From contig NZ_JOFQ01000016.1 in assembly GCF_000718305.1 (NCBI RefSeq), positions 62,001 through 126,000 of the forward strand: a DNA stretch of 64,000 bases, read 5' to 3'. The translations under genes were made by a program, and so were the position numbers. The DNA comes from Streptomyces niger (GTDB lineage: Bacteria > Actinomycetota > Actinomycetes > Streptomycetales > Streptomycetaceae). Below are positions 1 through 9,339 of the stretch, piece after piece (the first letter of the stretch is position 1; each line of letters starts with the position of its first letter). Below the pieces are notes generated by a model. The model was not told the DNA's origin and ran no database searches. It saw only the letters and a program-made list of their open reading frames with translations.

Positions 1-1012
1 GCCCGATCACCGCCCGTACGGCGAACTCGTCGGCGTCCACGGTGCGCGGCACCCGCCGTCCGGGCGCCTTCGCGACGAGCGGCGCCAGTACCGGGTCCTC
101 GGCCAGCAGCGCGTCCACCGCCTCGGGGTCGGCGTCCAGGTCGAGCAGCCGCCGGCAGCGCGCGATGGCGCCCGCGAGGTCCCGCAGGTCGGTCAGGGAC
201 AGCCGGCACTCCACGTGCTCCGGGCGCGGGGTGAGCGCCACGATGCCGTGCCCGTACGGGAGACGCAGGGTGCGACGGTACGCGCCGTCCCGCCACTCCT
301 CCACGCCGGGGACGGCGGTGGCGGCGAGGTGCCCGAAGAGGTTGTCCGGACACAGCGGCTTACGGAAGGGGAGGCGGAGGGCGAGCGTGGTGGGTGCCGG
401 GGAGCCCGGCGCGGCCGCCTGCGGGCCCGGAACGGCGGCCGGGTGCGCGGGCCGCACCCGCTGTCGCAGCTCGCTCGGCGACAGCGCGAAGACCTCCCGC
501 ACGGTGTCGTTGAACGATCGAATACTGGCGAACCCCGCGGCGAAGGCAACCTCCGCCATCGGCAGCGCGCTGGTCTCGATGAGCAGCCGGGCGGTCTGGG
601 CGCGCTGGGCCCGCGCGAGGGCGAGTGGTCCGGCCCCCAGCTCGGCCAGCAGTTGGCGTTCGACCTGGCGCGGGCTGTACCCGAGGCGCGCGGCCAGCCC
701 CGGTACCCCGTCCCGGTCCACGACCCCGTCGCCGATGAGGCGCATGGCCCGCGCGACCAGGTCGGCGCGCTCGTCCCACTGCGGGGAGCCGGGCGCGGCG
801 TCCGGCCGGCACCGCTTGCACGCCCGGAACCCGGCCTGCTGCGCGGCCGCGGCGCTGGGGTAGAAGCGCATGTTCGCGGGCTTGGGCGGGACCACCGGGC
901 AGCTGGGCCGGCAGTAGATCTTCGTCGTGGTGACGGCGGTGAAGAACCACCCGTCGAAACGGGCGTCCTTGGACTGCACGGCGCGTACGCACCGCTCGGT
1001 GTCGGTGTGCAT
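1..1012 (-). CDS. Ada/AlkA-type DNA repair protein (methylated-DNA sensor plus 3-methyladenine glycosylase), 3' end missing
   Basis: The reading frame is open from an ATG at 1010-1012 to the left edge, so about 337 residues are visible and the C-terminus is lost. The N-terminus looks like the Ada zinc-binding domain: a YCRPSC motif near residue 35 and a CKRC motif near residue 70 supply the four zinc cysteines. An AraC-type helix-turn-helix region follows (about residues 85-190), then what appears to be the AlkA N-terminal and glycosylase part. In this family the protein senses alkylation damage, activates repair genes and excises alkylated bases. The gene runs away from the macro-domain gene 67 bp upstream and may be co-transcribed with it. 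I am confident about the Ada-like N-terminus. The AlkA half is inferred from length and general similarity, because the catalytic region is cut off. Confidence 0.85.
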   Translation of the reverse strand, partial: MHTDTERCVRAVQSKDARFDGWFFTAVTTTKIYCRPSCPVVPPKPANMRFYPSAAAAQQAGFRACKRCRPDAAPGSPQWDERADLVARAMRLIGDGVVDRDGVPGLAARLGYSPRQVERQLLAELGAGPLALARAQRAQTARLLIETSALPMAEVAFAAGFASIRSFNDTVREVFALSPSELRQRVRPAHPAAVPGPQAAAPGSPAPTTLALRLPFRKPLCPDNLFGHLAATAVPGVEEWRDGAYRRTLRLPYGHGIVALTPRPEHVECRLSLTDLRDLAGAIARCRRLLDLDADPEAVDALLAEDPVLAPLVAKAPGRRVPRTVDADEFAVRAVIG

Positions 1013-1079
1013 GCTCCAAGGATTCCGCAGGCGGCAACGGGTGGCTGGCGAGAATCCGACATGGACGTGGGGCGCCGGG

Positions 1080-1631
1080 TCACCTTCCCAGCGCCGCCGC
1101 GAAGGCCTGCTCCCCCCGGACGTCGAACACGACGAACCGCACCTCGTCGAACGGGCCCGTACCGGCGGCGAGCGCCTCCCGTACCGTCCGGACCGCGATC
1201 CGCGCCCCGTCCTCCAGCGGCCAGCCGTACACGCCCGTCGAGATCGCGGGGAAGGCCACCGTCCGCGCGCCCAGTCCGGCCGCCACCCCCAGCGACTCCC
1301 GGTAGCAGGAGGCGAGCAGCGCCGACCGGTCCTCCTCCCGCGAGTACACGGGCCCGACCGTGTGCACCACCCACCGGGCCGGCAACTCCCCCGCGGTGGT
1401 GGCCACGGCCTGCCCGGTCGGCAGCCCCCGCCCGTACCGGGAGGCCCGCAGCGCCCGGCACTCCTCCAGAATGCGCGGCCCGCCGCGCCGGTGGATCGCC
1501 CCGTCCACTCCCCCGCCGCCCAGCAGCGAGGAGTTGGCGGCGTTCACGACGACGTCGACGTCCTGCTGAGTGATGTCCCCCAGCACGAGCGTCAGCCCGC
1601 CCTCGCCGTACGTGTCCTCGGCTTTGCTCAT
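1080..1631 (-). CDS. Macro-domain protein, probable O-acetyl-ADP-ribose deacetylase
   Basis: A macro domain of about 183 residues occupies the whole protein. Visible family motifs are VVNAANSSLLGGGGVDGAI near the N-terminus (ADP-ribose binding, catalytic Asn and Gly-rich loop) and the second phosphate loop FPAISTGVYGWP. Enzymes of this family remove acetyl from O-acetyl-ADP-ribose or ADP-ribose from proteins. I place the start at the ATG of MSKAED (1629-1631). An upstream in-frame ATG at 1679 would add 16 residues that do not belong to the domain. The substrate is not determinable here. A sirtuin, which makes O-acetyl-ADP-ribose, is encoded at 12.2 kb, but nothing else links the two. Confidence 0.92.
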   Translation of the reverse strand: MSKAEDTYGEGGLTLVLGDITQQDVDVVVNAANSSLLGGGGVDGAIHRRGGPRILEECRALRASRYGRGLPTGQAVATTAGELPARWVVHTVGPVYSREEDRSALLASCYRESLGVAAGLGARTVAFPAISTGVYGWPLEDGARIAVRTVREALAAGTGPFDEVRFVVFDVRGEQAFAAALGR

Positions 1632-1701
1632 GAAGGCATCATGACGCAGCGGACAAGCCTCCGGCAGGACACGGGGCACCCCCGCCGGTTGCGGGACGCC
1701 G

Positions 1702-3132
1702 TCAGCGCCGGGTCTCGCGGATGCGGCGCCAGGCTGCGCGGGCGGCGTTGTGGCCGCACATGCCGTGGACGCCGCCGCCGGGTGGGGTGGCCGAGGAGCA
1801 GAGGAAGACGGCGGGGTGGGAGGTGGCGTACGGGATGCGGCGGGGCTTGGGGCGGAGCAGGGTCTGGAGGCCGGAGAAGGAGCCGACGCCGATGTCGCCG
1901 CCGACGTAGTTGGCGTTGCGTGCGGCCAGTTCGGGCGGGCCGGCGGTCGCGCGGGCCAGGACGAGGTCGCGGAAGCCCGGGGCGAAGCGTTCCAGCTGGG
2001 CTTCGACGGCGTCGGTGAGGTTGCCCGTCCAGCCGTTGGGGGCGTGGCCGTACGCCCAGAAGGTGTGCTTGCCCTCGGGGGCGCGGCTCGGGTCGGTCAG
2101 GGTCGGCTGCGAGGTGATCAGGAAGGGGCGCTCGGGGGCGCGGCCCTGGTGGACGTCGCGGAGCGCCCGGCCGATGTCGGCGGCGGTCGGGCCGACATGG
2201 ACCGTGCCGGCGCGGCGGGCCGCCTCCGAGGTCCAGGGGACGGGGCCTGACAGGGCGTAGTCGATCTTGAAGGCGGAGGGGCCGTAGCGGTACCGGCTGA
2301 AGGCATTTCCGAGCCCCGCGATGCGGGCCAGCGCCGTGGGCGAGGTGTCGAAGATGTACGCGCGGGCGGGCGGCAGGTCGTCCAGCCGCTTGACCTCGTA
2401 GTCGGTGTGGATCTCGCCGCCCTGGTCCCGGAGGTACCCGGCCAGCGCGTCGGGGATGGCCTGCGAACCGCCGCGCGCGATGGGCCAGCCGTAGGCGTGC
2501 GCGGCCAGCACGAAGGTCAGGGCGATGGCGCCGGTGGCGATCCCGGAGAGCGGGTGGATGACGTGGGCCGCGCAGCCGGCGAGGACGGCGCGCGCCTTCT
2601 CGTCCCGGAAGCGGCTGTTGAGCACGGTCACCGGGGGGACGCCGGCCAGCCCGAAGCGGGCCAGGGTGACCGGGTCGCGGGGGAAGCCCTCCAGGACGCC
2701 GCGCATCATGTCCCGCGCGAGCGTGTCCCACTTGCCGCGGAACGGTTCGACCAGACGGCGGTACGTGCCGGCGTCGCGGACGCCGAGGGACCGCGCGGTC
2801 TCGCCCACGGAGCGGGCCAGCACCGCGGCGCTGCCGTCCGGGAAGGGGTGGGCCATGGGCAGCTCGGGGTGCAGCCACTCCAGGCCGTACCGCTCCAGGG
2901 GGAGGGCGCGGAAGGCGGGCGAGCCGATCCCGGTCGGGTGCACGGCCGAGCACGGGTCGTGCCGGAAGCCCGGGAGGGTCAGCTCCTCCGTACGGGCGCC
3001 GCCTCCGATGGTGTCCCGGGCCTCGAAGACCTCGACGGACATGCCCCGGCGGGCCAGTTCGACCGCCGCGGTCAGGCCGTTCGGTCCGGCCCCGATCACC
3101 ACGGCATCGAGCATCGTCGGCACCTGCGCCAC
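1702..3132 (-). CDS. FAD-dependent oxidoreductase of the phytoene desaturase / PYROXD2 type
   Basis: A protein of 476 residues with an N-terminal Rossmann FAD-binding motif, [20 protein letters not shown], at about residues 11-30. The acidic residue that binds the FAD ribose follows in [16 protein letters not shown]. The C-terminus has the [13 protein letters not shown] segment that closes the FAD site in CrtI/PYROXD2-like proteins. The length fits this group. No carotenoid genes are nearby, so a desaturase role in pigment synthesis is not supported and the substrate is unknown. The start given is a GTG. An ATG six codons inside (3112-3114) is equally plausible and has better spacing to an AGGTG. 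Confidence 0.85.
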   Translation of the reverse strand: MAQVPTMLDAVVIGAGPNGLTAAVELARRGMSVEVFEARDTIGGGARTEELTLPGFRHDPCSAVHPTGIGSPAFRALPLERYGLEWLHPELPMAHPFPDGSAAVLARSVGETARSLGVRDAGTYRRLVEPFRGKWDTLARDMMRGVLEGFPRDPVTLARFGLAGVPPVTVLNSRFRDEKARAVLAGCAAHVIHPLSGIATGAIALTFVLAAHAYGWPIARGGSQAIPDALAGYLRDQGGEIHTDYEVKRLDDLPPARAYIFDTSPTALARIAGLGNAFSRYRYGPSAFKIDYALSGPVPWTSEAARRAGTVHVGPTAADIGRALRDVHQGRAPERPFLITSQPTLTDPSRAPEGKHTFWAYGHAPNGWTGNLTDAVEAQLERFAPGFRDLVLARATAGPPELAARNANYVGGDIGVGSFSGLQTLLRPKPRRIPYATSHPAVFLCSSATPPGGGVHGMCGHNAARAAWRRIRETRR

Positions 3133-3162
3133 TCCCCTCGTATCGACCCTCGCCGTCGAGGA

Positions 3163-4101
3163 TCAGCCGGCGGCCGCCAGCAGATCGAGGATACGCCGGG
3201 CGGTGGCCTCGTCCCGCGCCGCGGTGAACGGCAGGGTGTTGCCGCCGGATATCCGGAACGGCGCGCCGGAGAGGGTGGCGCTGCTGCCGCCCGCTTCGTG
3301 GACGAGCAGCAGGCCGGCCGCGTGGTCCCAGGGGTTCTCCCACGTGAAGGCGATGGCCTCCAGGGTGCCGCGGGCGATGGCGAGGTACTCCAGGCCCGCC
3401 GAGCCGCAGGGGCGCGGCGCGATGCCCTCACAGGCCAGGCCGGACAGCGCCTTCTTCTCGGCGACGGTGGTGAAGTCGAAGTGCGACATGGCGACTTCGA
3501 GGGTCTTGCCTTCGTGCGGCGAACCGGCGCGCAGCCGGCGGCCGTTCAGCGAGGCACCGGCGCCGCGGACCGCGACGGCCATCTCGTCCAGCGCGGGCGC
3601 GTACGTCCAGGAGGCCAGCAGCTCACCGCGGTGCGCGAGCGCGACCAGGGTCGCGAAGCCGGGGTCACCGTGCACGAACTGCCGGGTGCCGTCGACCGGG
3701 TCGACGATCCACACCGGCGCGTCGCCCTGCAGCGCCTCCAGCACCGCGGGATCGGCGTGCACCGCCTCCTCGCCCACCACGGCCGAGCCGGGGAGCAGCG
3801 CCTTCAGGGCGGCCGTGAGGTGCTCCTCGGCGCGCCGGTCGGCGATGGTGACCAGGTCGTGCGGGCCGTTCTTCTCGACCACCTCATGGGCGGCGAGCTG
3901 CCGGAAGCGGGGCAGGACCTCCGCCGCCGCGGCCTCGCGGACGGCCTTCTCGACGGCGTCGAGGTCGACCGCGGCGAGGACCGCCTCGGCCGCCGTGGTG
4001 GCGGTCGCGCCGGCCGTCCCGGCCGCCGTCATGTCCTTACCGTCCGCCCTGTCCGTCCTGTCATCGTTGTTTGCAGGAATCGCAGGAATTGCTTCGATCA
4101 T
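3163..4101 (-). CDS. Inositol-monophosphatase family phosphatase
   Basis: The product has the lithium-sensitive phosphatase signatures: a GEE motif (metal-binding Glu), then VWIVDPVDGTRQF (Asp, Asp and Thr of the two-metal site), and near the C-terminus the WDHAAGLLLVHEAGG segment. These enzymes dephosphorylate myo-inositol phosphate, histidinol phosphate or 3'-phosphoadenosine phosphates, and which one applies cannot be told from the sequence. The N-terminus given (312 residues) includes a low-complexity Asp/Ala-rich stretch. An internal ATG at 4030-4032, preceded by AAGGAC, would give 289 residues and may be the real start. It lies 30 bp upstream of the FAD oxidoreductase gene and could form an operon with it. 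Confidence 0.88.
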   Translation of the reverse strand: MIEAIPAIPANNDDRTDRADGKDMTAAGTAGATATTAAEAVLAAVDLDAVEKAVREAAAAEVLPRFRQLAAHEVVEKNGPHDLVTIADRRAEEHLTAALKALLPGSAVVGEEAVHADPAVLEALQGDAPVWIVDPVDGTRQFVHGDPGFATLVALAHRGELLASWTYAPALDEMAVAVRGAGASLNGRRLRAGSPHEGKTLEVAMSHFDFTTVAEKKALSGLACEGIAPRPCGSAGLEYLAIARGTLEAIAFTWENPWDHAAGLLLVHEAGGSSATLSGAPFRISGGNTLPFTAARDEATARRILDLLAAAG

Positions 4102-4169
4102 GTCTCCATGGAAACACGGGGCACCGACACGACAGCTGGAATGCAGGTGAACCCCGGGTGAAGCGGGCC

Positions 4170-4215
4170 GGGCGGGGCGGGCGGGTCGACCGGGCCGACC
4201 GGGACCGCCCCGCCC
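4170..4215 (-). terminator. GC-rich hairpin downstream of the gamma-glutamyltransferase gene
   Basis: An 11-bp perfect inverted repeat (GGGCGGGGCGG at 4170-4180 and its complement at 4205-4215) begins seven bases after the gamma-glutamyltransferase stop codon, on the minus strand. The 24-base loop itself contains smaller inverted repeats. There is no U-tract, which is usual for actinomycete terminators. It probably ends the transporter/transferase operon. Confidence 0.6.
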
Positions 4216-4221
4216 CTGGGC

Positions 4222-6117
4222 TCAGCGCCCGACCGCGTACCCCTGCATGCCGCGCGGGTTCGCGCCGGCGGAGAGCACGCCGGTCTCCGGGTCCCGGGCG
4301 ACCGCGCAGAGGCGCCCCTCGGACCAGGCGTCACCCACGGTCACGTCGTGACCACGGGCCCGCAGCCCCTCGACGACCTCGCCACCGATCCGGGACTCCA
4401 CGGTCACGCTGCCCGGCCGCATGGCGCGCGGGAAGAACGACCCCGGGAAGGAGTCGGTGTGCCAGTTCGGCGCGTCGATGGCGCCCTGGAGGTCGAGCCC
4501 GCCGCGTACGGGGGCGCGCTCCACGACGGCCAGGAAGAAGTGCAGCTGCCACTGGTCCTGCTGGTCGCCGCCGGGCGTACCGAAGGCCATGACCGGCACC
4601 CCGTCGCGCAGCGCGAGGGACGGCGTGAGGGTGGTGCGGGGGCGGCGGCCCGGGGTGAGGGAGTTCGGCAGCCCCTCCTCCAGCCAGGCCATCTGCAGGC
4701 GCGTGCCGAGCGGGAAGCCGAGGCCCGGGATCACCGGGTTGGACTGGAGCCAGCCGCCGGAGGGCGTCGCCGAGACCATGTTGCCCCAGCGGTCGACGAC
4801 GTCGATGTGGCAGGTGTCGCCCCGGGTGGCCCCGGTGCGGTCCACCTCGGGGGCGACGGCGGGCGGCGCCGCGGCCTCCTGCACGGCGGCCTTCTGTGCC
4901 GCGTCGCCCGGGCTCTTGGCCACCGTGGGCTCACCCGCACCGCTGCCCGAGACGCCCAGCGCGTCGAAGCCCGCCTCTCCGGAGGCCACCGCCGCCGCGT
5001 GCTTGCTGAGGCGCGGGGTGCGGCCCCCGGGGCGGCCGGGACGCAGCTCGTAGGAGGCGGTGGAGGCGATCAGCGCCCGCCGCTCGGCGTTGTACTCCGG
5101 GGAGAGCAGCGTCTCCACCGGTACGTCCGCCGCGCCGGCACCGTCCGCGTCGCCGTACCAGGCCTCGCGATCGGCCATGGCCAGCTTGGTGCCCTCCACG
5201 AGGGTGTGGACGTACTCGGCACTCCCGTAGGCGGGCAGTTCCTCGGGCAGCAGCGCGAGCTGCTGGAGGAAGGCCGGGCCCTGGGACCAGGCGCCCGCCT
5301 TGGCCACGGTCCAGCCGTTGCGCTCGTACGTCACGGGCGCCTCGTAGGTGGCCCGGAAGGCGGCCAGGTCGTCGCCGGTCAGGGTGCCCGCGTGCCGCTC
5401 GCCGGAGGTGTCCATGGCCGGGCGCGCGGCGAACGCCGCCATCGCCTCGCCGATGAAGCCCTCGCGCCAGATCCGGCGGGCCGCGTCGATCTGCGCCTCC
5501 CGCCCGGACCCCGCGGCCTCGGCCTCGCGGACCAGTCGCTCCCAGGTGTCGGCGAGCGGCTGGTTGCGCAGGAGCCCGCCGGGGGCCACGGAGCGGCCGC
5601 CGGGCAGGTACACCTCGGCCGAGGTCGTCCACTCGTTCTCGAAGAGCTCGCGGACGGTCTCCACGGTCTCGCCGACGCGTTCGACGGCCGGGTGGCCGTG
5701 GCGCGCGTACCCGATGGCGTACGACAGGACCTCGGCGAGCGTCTTCGTGCCGTGGTCGCGGAGCAGCACCATCCAGGCGTCGAACGCGCCCGGTACGGCG
5801 GCGGCGAGCGGGCCCGTACCGGGGACGAGGTCGAGGCCGAAGGAGGTGTAGTGCGCGACGGTGGCGCCGGCCGGGGCCGGGCCCTGGCCGCACAGCACCC
5901 GCACGGGTCCGTCGGCCGGGGCCAGGATGATCGGGACCTCGCCGGCCGGGCCGTTCAGGTGGGGCTCGACGACGTGCAGCACGAAGCCGGCGGCGACCGC
6001 GGCGTCGTAGGCGTTGCCGCCGCCCTCCAGTACCGCCATGGCGGACTGGGACGCCAGCCAGTGCGTGGTGGAGGCCATCCCGAAGGTGCCGTTGAGGGTG
6101 GGGCGGGTGGTGAACAC
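4222..6117 (-). CDS. ggt: Gamma-glutamyltransferase family protein
   Basis: A 631-residue Ntn-hydrolase precursor. The large-subunit part begins with the typical GMASTTHWLASQSAM segment. The processing and catalytic region reads GDTCHIDVVDRWGNMVS, where the Thr before Cys-His matches the autocatalytic nucleophile of the TTH motif. The small subunit contains PGRRPRTTLTPS and FGTPGGDQQDQ, which matches the usual glycine-rich oxyanion loop. Members cleave or transfer the gamma-glutamyl group of glutathione and related peptides. No signal peptide or membrane segment is visible, so it is predicted to act inside the cell. It follows the peptide ABC transporter genes by 93 bp in the same direction, suggesting imported gamma-glutamyl peptides as substrates. 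An inserted Ala/Pro-rich stretch lies just before the catalytic Thr. Confidence 0.92.
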   Translation of the reverse strand: MFTTRPTLNGTFGMASTTHWLASQSAMAVLEGGGNAYDAAVAAGFVLHVVEPHLNGPAGEVPIILAPADGPVRVLCGQGPAPAGATVAHYTSFGLDLVPGTGPLAAAVPGAFDAWMVLLRDHGTKTLAEVLSYAIGYARHGHPAVERVGETVETVRELFENEWTTSAEVYLPGGRSVAPGGLLRNQPLADTWERLVREAEAAGSGREAQIDAARRIWREGFIGEAMAAFAARPAMDTSGERHAGTLTGDDLAAFRATYEAPVTYERNGWTVAKAGAWSQGPAFLQQLALLPEELPAYGSAEYVHTLVEGTKLAMADREAWYGDADGAGAADVPVETLLSPEYNAERRALIASTASYELRPGRPGGRTPRLSKHAAAVASGEAGFDALGVSGSGAGEPTVAKSPGDAAQKAAVQEAAAPPAVAPEVDRTGATRGDTCHIDVVDRWGNMVSATPSGGWLQSNPVIPGLGFPLGTRLQMAWLEEGLPNSLTPGRRPRTTLTPSLALRDGVPVMAFGTPGGDQQDQWQLHFFLAVVERAPVRGGLDLQGAIDAPNWHTDSFPGSFFPRAMRPGSVTVESRIGGEVVEGLRARGHDVTVGDAWSEGRLCAVARDPETGVLSAGANPRGMQGYAVGR

Positions 6118-6200
6118 TGGGCTCCCTTGCGGTCGCGGTTGTACGGATGGTGCGGGTGGCGCTGTGGCGCGCCGGAGTCGCCCTACGGGCTCGTCCTCGA

Positions 6201-6232
6201 TCTCCCCCGGCTACCGCTGGGAGGTGCCCCCG
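6201..6232. repeat. Short palindromic REP-like element overlapping the 3' end of an ABC ATPase gene
   Basis: CTCCCCCGG, CTACCG and CTGGGAGGTGCCCCC form an imperfect inverted repeat. I recall similar elements as dispersed repeats in Streptomyces intergenic DNA, but cannot confirm this here. The stop codon of the ABC ATPase gene (TAG at 6211-6213 on the minus strand) falls inside it, so the last residues of that protein may come from repeat insertion. Confidence 0.45.
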
Positions 6233-7290
6233 GACGGGCTCGAATGTTCCGGGCTGGGTCCCTCACCCGACAAGCGGGAATCGGGATGTGCCAGATGGCA
6301 CGCCACTCTCCTGCCCTGCGGCAGCTCCCGTAGCGCCGGGGGTTCCGTGCGGCAGCGGTCCACCGCCACCGGGCAGCGGGTGTGGAAGTGGCAGCCCGGG
6401 GGCGGGGCGAGGGGGCTGGGGAGGTCGCCGCTGAGGACGATGCGTTCGCGGGTGCGCTGGAGGGCGGGGTCCGGCACCGGGGCGGCGGAGAGGAGCGCCT
6501 GCGTGTACGGGTGCAGGGGCTCGGCGAAGAGGCGGGCCGTCGGGGCCTCCTCGACGATGCGGCCCAGGTACATCACGGCGATGCGGTCCGCCAGGAACTC
6601 CACGGCGGCCAGGTCGTGGGTGATGAACAGGCAGCCGAAGCCGCGGTCCCGCTGGAGGTCGGCGAGGAGGTTGAGGACCGAGGCCTGGACCGAGACGTCC
6701 AGCGCGGAGGTCGGCTCGTCGGCGATCAGCAGGTCCGGGCCCACGGAGAGCGCGCGGGCGAGGGAGATGCGCTGGCGCTGCCCCCCGGAGAGCTCGTGCG
6801 GGTGCCGGTCGGCGTGTTCGGGGCGCAGCCCGACCTGGCCGAGGAGTTCCTCGACCCGGGCCCGCAGGCCGGACCTGGGCACCAGGCGGTGCAGCCGCAG
6901 CGGCTCGGCGACGATCTGCCCGATGGTCATGCGCGGGTCGAGCGAGGAGGACGGGTCCTGGAAGACCAGGTGCATGTCGGTGCGGAGCGGGCGCAGGGCG
7001 CGGCGTGAGAGGTGCGTGATGTCGGTGCCCTTGAGGGCGACGCTGCCGCCGGTCGGCTCGTCCAGGCGGACCACGCAGCGTCCGACGGTGGACTTGCCGC
7101 TGCCCGACTCGCCCACCAGGCCGAGGACTTCGCCCCGCCCGATGGTCAGGCTGACGCCGTCCACGGCCCGTACGGTGCCGCCGGAGGCGGGGAAGTGGCG
7201 TTCCAGGTCGCGTACTTCGAGTACGGGGACGGCGTCCCCTTCGTGTGCGGAGCCCTCGCGCGGGGCCGGCGCCTCGCGTACGGCACTCAT
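6211..7290 (-). CDS. Peptide ABC transporter ATP-binding protein (DppF/OppF type)
   Basis: A 359-residue ATPase with Walker A GESGSGKST, the Q-loop in VFQDPSSSLDP, the signature LSGGQRQR, Walker B LLIADEPTSALD and the H-loop ITHD. The C-terminal oligopeptide/dipeptide extension, with the HTRCP cysteine region, is present. It pairs with the second ATPase encoded 22 bp upstream and energises import of peptides through the two permeases. The C-terminal tail after CHLAHPDSRL appears to derive from a repeat element. Confidence 0.95.
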   Translation of the reverse strand: MSAVREAPAPREGSAHEGDAVPVLEVRDLERHFPASGGTVRAVDGVSLTIGRGEVLGLVGESGSGKSTVGRCVVRLDEPTGGSVALKGTDITHLSRRALRPLRTDMHLVFQDPSSSLDPRMTIGQIVAEPLRLHRLVPRSGLRARVEELLGQVGLRPEHADRHPHELSGGQRQRISLARALSVGPDLLIADEPTSALDVSVQASVLNLLADLQRDRGFGCLFITHDLAAVEFLADRIAVMYLGRIVEEAPTARLFAEPLHPYTQALLSAAPVPDPALQRTRERIVLSGDLPSPLAPPPGCHFHTRCPVAVDRCRTEPPALRELPQGRRVACHLAHPDSRLSGEGPSPEHSSPSGGTSQR

Positions 7291-7312
7291 CTGACGGCCT
7301 CCTCATAGGCGC

Positions 7313-8371
7313 TCATCGGGCGGCCTCCTCGTGTGCGGGGGCGGTCGCGGCCACGGGGTGCCAGCACGCCACCCGGTGGCCCGTGTCCGGGGTCAGTGCG
7401 GGACGTGCGGTGCCGCACCGTTCGTCCGCGTGGGTGCAGCGTGCGGCGAAGGTGCAGGCGTCCGGCTGGGCGGCCAGGCTCGGGACCAGGCCCGGGATCT
7501 CCGGCAGCCGGCGCTTGCCTTCCTGGCCGGGCCGGAGCACGGCGCTGAGCAGGCCGCGGGTGTACGGGTGCCGGGGCGCGGTGAACAGCTCGTCCGCCGG
7601 CGCCTGTTCGACGGCCCGGCCCGCGTACATCACGAGCACCCGGTCCGCGGCGTCGGCGACCACGCCCAGGTCGTGGGTGATCAGGACGATGGCGGTGCCG
7701 AGGCGTTCGCGCAGCGACTGGAGGACTTCGAGGATGCCGGCCTGGACGGTGACGTCCAGCGCGGTGGTCGGCTCGTCGGCGATGAGGACGGCCGGGTCGC
7801 AGGCCACCGCGATGGCGATCATCACGCGCTGCCGCATGCCGCCGCTGAGCTGGTGCGGGTACTCCGCCACCCGCCGCTCCGGCGCGGGGATGCCGACCAG
7901 CGCGAGCAGCTCGACGGCCCGCTCCTTGGCCTCCTTGCGGCTCAGGCCCTGGTGGCGGCGGAGCACCTCGCCGATCTGCCGGCCGATGGTGAGGACCGGG
8001 TTCAGCGAGGTCATCGGCTCCTGGAAGATCATGGCGAGGTCCTTGCCGCGGACCGCCGAGAGCTCCTTCTCCGTGGCGCCGGCCAGCTCCCGGCCGCCGA
8101 GCCGTACGGATCCGGTGACGGTCGCGGTGGGCGGCAGCAGGCCCATGACGGCCATGGAGGTCACGGACTTGCCGCAGCCGGACTCGCCGACGATCGCGAG
8201 CACCTCGCCGGCCGCCACCTCGTACGAGAGGGAGTCGACGGCGTGCACGGTACGGGTGTCGGAACGGAAGGAGACGGACAGGTCGCGGACGCTCAGTACG
8301 GGCGTGCCGGGAACCGCGGACGCCGGCTCGGCGTTCTTCGGGTGTGCGGTCTTCGGGTGTGCGGTGCTCAT
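7313..8371 (-). CDS. Peptide ABC transporter ATP-binding protein (DppD/OppD type)
   Basis: A 352-residue ATPase. Walker A is GESGCGKS, the signature LSGGMRQRV, Walker B VLIADEPTTALD, and the switch His lies in LITHDLGV. The C-terminal TFAARCTHADERC cysteine-containing tail is typical of DppD/OppD subunits. I place the start at the ATG of MSTAHP (8369-8371), which overlaps the stop of the upstream permease gene by four bases (translational coupling). The reading frame continues far upstream but only as a shadow of the permease gene. Confidence 0.95.
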   Translation of the reverse strand: MSTAHPKTAHPKNAEPASAVPGTPVLSVRDLSVSFRSDTRTVHAVDSLSYEVAAGEVLAIVGESGCGKSVTSMAVMGLLPPTATVTGSVRLGGRELAGATEKELSAVRGKDLAMIFQEPMTSLNPVLTIGRQIGEVLRRHQGLSRKEAKERAVELLALVGIPAPERRVAEYPHQLSGGMRQRVMIAIAVACDPAVLIADEPTTALDVTVQAGILEVLQSLRERLGTAIVLITHDLGVVADAADRVLVMYAGRAVEQAPADELFTAPRHPYTRGLLSAVLRPGQEGKRRLPEIPGLVPSLAAQPDACTFAARCTHADERCGTARPALTPDTGHRVACWHPVAATAPAHEEAAR

Positions 8372-9339
8372 CGGGTGGCTCCACGGGGGTCGAGGACGTC
8401 CCGCAGGCCGTCGCCGAGCAGGTTGAAGGCCAGCGTCGCGGCGACGATGGCGAGGCCGGGGAAGACCGCCATCCAGGGCGCGGGGCCGAGGAAGGGCTGG
8501 GCCCCGGAGAGCATCACGCCGAGCGAGGGTGCCGGGGGCTGGACGCCGAGGCCGAGGAAGCTCAGCAGCGCCTCGCCGATGATCGCGGAGGGGATGCCGA
8601 CGGTGGCTTGGACGATCAGTGCGGAGGTGGCGTTGGGGAGGATGTGCCGGAAGAGGGCGGTGGCGTCGCCGCCCCCGTTGACCAGCGCGGCGCCCACGTA
8701 GTCCAGGTGTTTCAAGCGCAGCGTCTCGGCGCGGGCGATGCGGATCACCGCCGGTACCTGCGAGATGCCGATGGCGATGGTGGCGTTGAGCAGGGACGGG
8801 CCGAGGACCGCCGCGAGGCCGACCGCGAGGACGAGGAAGGGGAAGGCGAGCAGGGTGTCGGTGAGCCGGGAGACGGCGGAGTCGGCGTACTTCCCGTAGA
8901 AGCCGGCGGCCAGCCCCAGCGGTACGCCGACGAGGAAGGCCAGCACGACGGCGAGCAGCCCCACCTGCATGGATGCGCGGGCGCCGTGGATCACTCGGGA
9001 GAGCTGGTCGCGGCCGAGGTCGTCGGTGCCGAGCCAGTGTGCCCAGGAGGGCGGCGCGAGGGCGGCGCCGAAGTCGGGGCGGGCCGGGTCGTACGGGGCG
9101 ATCAGTGGGGCGCAGAGCGCGACCAGTACGAAGACGGCGGCGATCACGGCTCCGGTGAGGGCGAGCCGGTTCCGGCGCAGGGCGCGCAGCCGGGTGCGCA
9201 GCGTGCCGGGGCGCGGTGCGGCGGCGGACCCGTCCGCGGCGGCCGGGGAGCCCGCGCCGGAGGCGGTGGCGATCACCGCAGTGGCGCCCGAGGTGGCGCC
9301 CGAGGGGATGTCCGAGGTGCTGTCCGAGGGAGTGGTCAT
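8368..9339 (-). CDS. Peptide ABC transporter permease (DppC/OppC type)
   Basis: A 323-residue inner-membrane protein with an Ala/Ser/Gly-rich N-terminal tail of about 45 residues, then six predicted membrane segments starting at LALTGAVIAAVFVLVALCAP. It has the family segment GTDDLGRDQLSRVIHGAR and the EAA loop (GEALLSFLGLGVQPPAPSLG) that contacts the ATPases. It forms the channel with the DppB-type permease and starts four bases before that gene's stop codon, so the two are translationally coupled. Confidence 0.95.
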   Translation of the reverse strand: MTTPSDSTSDIPSGATSGATAVIATASGAGSPAAADGSAAAPRPGTLRTRLRALRRNRLALTGAVIAAVFVLVALCAPLIAPYDPARPDFGAALAPPSWAHWLGTDDLGRDQLSRVIHGARASMQVGLLAVVLAFLVGVPLGLAAGFYGKYADSAVSRLTDTLLAFPFLVLAVGLAAVLGPSLLNATIAIGISQVPAVIRIARAETLRLKHLDYVGAALVNGGGDATALFRHILPNATSALIVQATVGIPSAIIGEALLSFLGLGVQPPAPSLGVMLSGAQPFLGPAPWMAVFPGLAIVAATLAFNLLGDGLRDVLDPRGATR